DNA of 15,049 bases from an uncultured Candidatus Saccharibacteria bacterium (lineage in GTDB: Bacteria; Patescibacteria; Saccharimonadia; Saccharimonadales; UBA6022), in contig CAMLED010000014.1 of assembly GCA_946479115.1 (NCBI GenBank), forward strand, positions 1-15,049. The letters are read 5' to 3'. Numbering within the stretch: position 1 is the stretch's first letter; every line of letters begins with the position of its first letter. The notes under the pieces were generated by a model that saw nothing but the letters and a program-made list of their open reading frames with translations, did not search any database and was not told where the DNA came from. Below, in pieces: positions 13,896 through 15,049 of the stretch. The position numbers were made by a program, and so were the translations under genes.

Positions 13896-13924
13896 ATAAT
13901 GTTCTAATTTTGTTCTATTATAGC
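13896..13924 (+). repeat. 29-base direct repeat, copy 2
   Basis: Three T-to-A differences from copy 1 (13190-13218). The 11-base periodicity is kept: GTTCTAATTTT (13901-13911), then GTTCTATTATA (13912-13922). Confidence 0.75.
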
Positions 13925-13933
13925 CTATTTAAT

Positions 13934-13986
13934 AACAGGGGTCGGTAAAGGGTGAAAATAGGGCCGTAATTTACTCCCCCGCTGTT
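13934..13986. other. Imperfect long hairpin before the convergent terminator
   Basis: AACAG (13934-13938) pairs with CTGTT (13982-13986). An inner GTAAA (13945-13949) pairs with TTTAC (13970-13974), with a G run facing a C run between them, and there are internal mismatches. It may be a second terminator-like structure or part of a small RNA. No T tract follows on either strand. Confidence 0.3.
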
Positions 13987-13998
13987 GTTCGCTCTTAA

Positions 13999-14032
13999 AA
14001 ATACACCCAGGAATAGTGATCTGGGTGTATTT
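13999..14032 (-). terminator. Intrinsic terminator of the VirD4-like gene
   Basis: A perfect 12-bp stem (13999-14010 with 14021-14032) has a 10-base loop. On the minus strand the stem overlaps the stop codon and runs into four Ts. It lies at the 3' end of the coupling-ATPase gene. Confidence 0.88.
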
Positions 14033-15049
14033 AACGAAGTTTTAGAACGGTGTCGTCAGCCGGAGCATTAGGAGTTGACGCTGACTGTGACTGTGGAGCC
14101 TTAGGTGCATCAGCAGACGCATTTGTAGCTGAGCCAGCTGGTTTGCGCTTACGGGTGCGTGTACGCTTCTTTTTGACTGGAGCGTCAGTAGTACCGTCTG
14201 AAGTAGGCTGTTGAGGGGCTGGGCTAGTAGCTGCAGGAGCAGGTGCAGCTGGTTTGGCTGGTGCTTGTTGCTGCGTGTTTGATGACTCTGTAATGATGCG
14301 TGGGCGATTAGGCTGCTGCGGAGTAACTGTCTGCGACTGAGCGTTAATTGGCCATTGTTTGGCGCGCGCAGCAGATTGTGGGGGCTTGTTTTGAGGCTGA
14401 GGAGCAGAGGCATTCTGGACTTGCATTGCATCATTAATTTGTTTTTCGATGTCTGCCCTGCTGCGGCTGTAGTTACGGCGGGTGTTTTCAATGATACGAC
14501 TGCTGTTATCAGTTGATGCAGGAGGTAATGTGAGGGTCGAGGCGCTAAAGGCTGGTGACTTCTCGCCCTTGATCACCATGTTGATGATGAAATTACGGTT
14601 GTGCATCTGCAGGAGGTCATTTGGCTCAAACTGCGGCTCGAACTGTTTAGATAGGATTGGTGCGTCATCGGCTGAAACACGGAAACAAATCATTGTACCG
14701 ACGTTACCAAAGACGGCATCACGTACGGTTTCGCTCATCTGTGAAATGTACTGGTTGGCCACTGTTAAGTTCAGGCCGTATTTACGTGCCTCAGATAGAA
14801 TGGTGGCAAATGAATCAGTCGCAAAGTTTTGGAACTCGTCGACGTACAGATAGAACGGACGGCGGTCTTCAATCTTGGCAATGTCCGAACGGGACATGGC
14901 GGCTAGCTGAATCTTCGTAACCAGGAATGACCCTAGAATAGAGGCATTGTCCTCACCGATCAGACCCTTCGAGAGGTTCACGATCAAGATCTTGCCTTCG
15001 TCCATGATCTGGCGGATATTAAAGGTACTCTTTGGCTGGCCGATAATAT
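14031..15049 (-). CDS. VirD4/TraG-like type IV secretion coupling ATPase, C-terminal part
   Basis: The frame is open to the right edge of the window, so the N-terminal ATPase part with Walker A lies outside; the Met at 15005 is internal, since in-frame upstream codons read IIGQPKSTFNIRQI. The visible part has MDEGKILIVNLSKGLIGEDNA, a Walker B-like FYLYVDEFQNF (51-61 counted from that Met) and SEARKYGLNLTVANQYISQM (71-90), typical of the C-terminal half of TraG/TraD/VirD4 or HerA-like pumping ATPases common in Saccharibacteria beside VirB4-like genes. From about residue 165 on, the protein is a low-complexity Pro/Ala/Gln/Ser tail with a basic cluster KKKRTRTRKRK (278-288) and the C-terminal end DDTVLKLR. 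It likely drives DNA or protein export at the membrane; the substrate is unknown. Confidence 0.85.
   Translation of the reverse strand, partial: IIGQPKSTFNIRQIMDEGKILIVNLSKGLIGEDNASILGSFLVTKIQLAAMSRSDIAKIEDRRPFYLYVDEFQNFATDSFATILSEARKYGLNLTVANQYISQMSETVRDAVFGNVGTMICFRVSADDAPILSKQFEPQFEPNDLLQMHNRNFIINMVIKGEKSPAFSASTLTLPPASTDNSSRIIENTRRNYSRSRADIEKQINDAMQVQNASAPQPQNKPPQSAARAKQWPINAQSQTVTPQQPNRPRIITESSNTQQQAPAKPAAPAPAATSPAPQQPTSDGTTDAPVKKKRTRTRKRKPAGSATNASADAPKAPQSQSASTPNAPADDTVLKLR

Larger units (their letters stand above)
13149..14030. other. AT-rich intergenic region without a convincing gene
   Basis: About 880 bases between two convergent genes, roughly 65 percent A+T. It holds two copies of a 29-base direct repeat (entered separately), a hairpin at 13443-13471 (8-bp arms CTCTCGAA/TTCGAGAG, 13-base loop), perfect palindromes CTATCTAGATAG (13583-13594) and ACGTATACGT (13595-13604), and a CCCTAT-T-ATAGGG inverted repeat (13554-13566). 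Two DnaA-box-like sequences lie on the minus strand (TTTTTCACA at 13340-13348, TTTTCCACA at 13404-13412). Reading frames here are short and lysine/asparagine-rich or hydrophobic with no recognisable domain. It could be a decayed mobile element, a terminus-type region or a source of small RNA. Confidence 0.5.

Noticed and set aside
13896..13924. XerCD dif site overlapping the direct repeat (shared ATAATGT).
   Set aside because: No inverted 11-base arms around a 6-base centre, and two copies would be unusual.
13149..14030. Chromosomal origin in the AT-rich gap.
   Set aside because: Flanking genes converge on it rather than diverge, no dnaA or dnaN lies nearby, and only two DnaA-like sites are seen.
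1..15049. CRISPR array, tRNA or insertion sequence.
   Set aside because: No regularly spaced repeats, no cloverleaf or TpsiC-like sequence and no transposase frame were seen.

Overview
The window looks like chromosomal DNA from a Candidatus Saccharibacteria (TM7) or closely related Patescibacteria/CPR bacterium. This is inferred from gene content, not from a database search. The indications are a reduced division and cell-wall (dcw) cluster, a Pif1-type helicase with a C-terminal DNA-binding-like extension, a type IV pilin, a conjugation-type coupling ATPase with a long disordered tail, and start codons placed almost directly after -10 boxes. The standard code fits: genes are full length with UGA as stop, although every confident gene ends in TAA or TAG.

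Layout. 1-368: 3' part of a type IV pilin-like gene, with a terminator. 438-1964: Pif1-like helicase. 2015-4302: a family 1 glycoside hydrolase and a YvcK-family UDP-sugar-binding factor, tightly spaced. 4378-4587: a small one-helix membrane protein with its own good promoter and a strong bidirectional terminator. 4666-4859: the mraZ control region, with three DnaA-box sequences over the presumed promoter and a phased cluster of GTGGG boxes typical of MraZ operators. 4860-5222: mraZ. 5223-5549: a 327-base structured, G-depleted spacer ending in a 27-base palindrome that covers the rsmH promoter and the first base of its start codon. 5550-13148: rsmH, a possible 23-codon leader ORF with a stable hairpin, an ftsL-like gene, ftsI, mraY, ftsW, murG and an ftsQ-like gene, all on the plus strand. 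13149-14030: an AT-rich gap of about 880 bases with imperfect direct repeats, palindromes and no convincing gene. 14031-15049: the 3' end of a VirD4/TraG-like ATPase on the minus strand, converging on the dcw cluster.

How the genes fit together. MraY makes lipid I, MurG makes lipid II, FtsW polymerises it and FtsI cross-links it at the septum. FtsL-like and FtsQ-like proteins would scaffold that complex, and RsmH methylates 16S rRNA. MraZ probably controls the cluster. YvcK, just upstream, links UDP-GlcNAc sensing to wall synthesis in other bacteria. murC, murD, murE, murF, ftsA and ftsZ, often found in dcw clusters, are not in this window. The most interesting unexplained material is regulatory: DnaA and MraZ sites together before mraZ, the rsmH palindrome, G-free leader tracts that look like Rho-loading sites, the ftsL leader ORF with its hairpin, and the repeat-flanked AT-rich gap.
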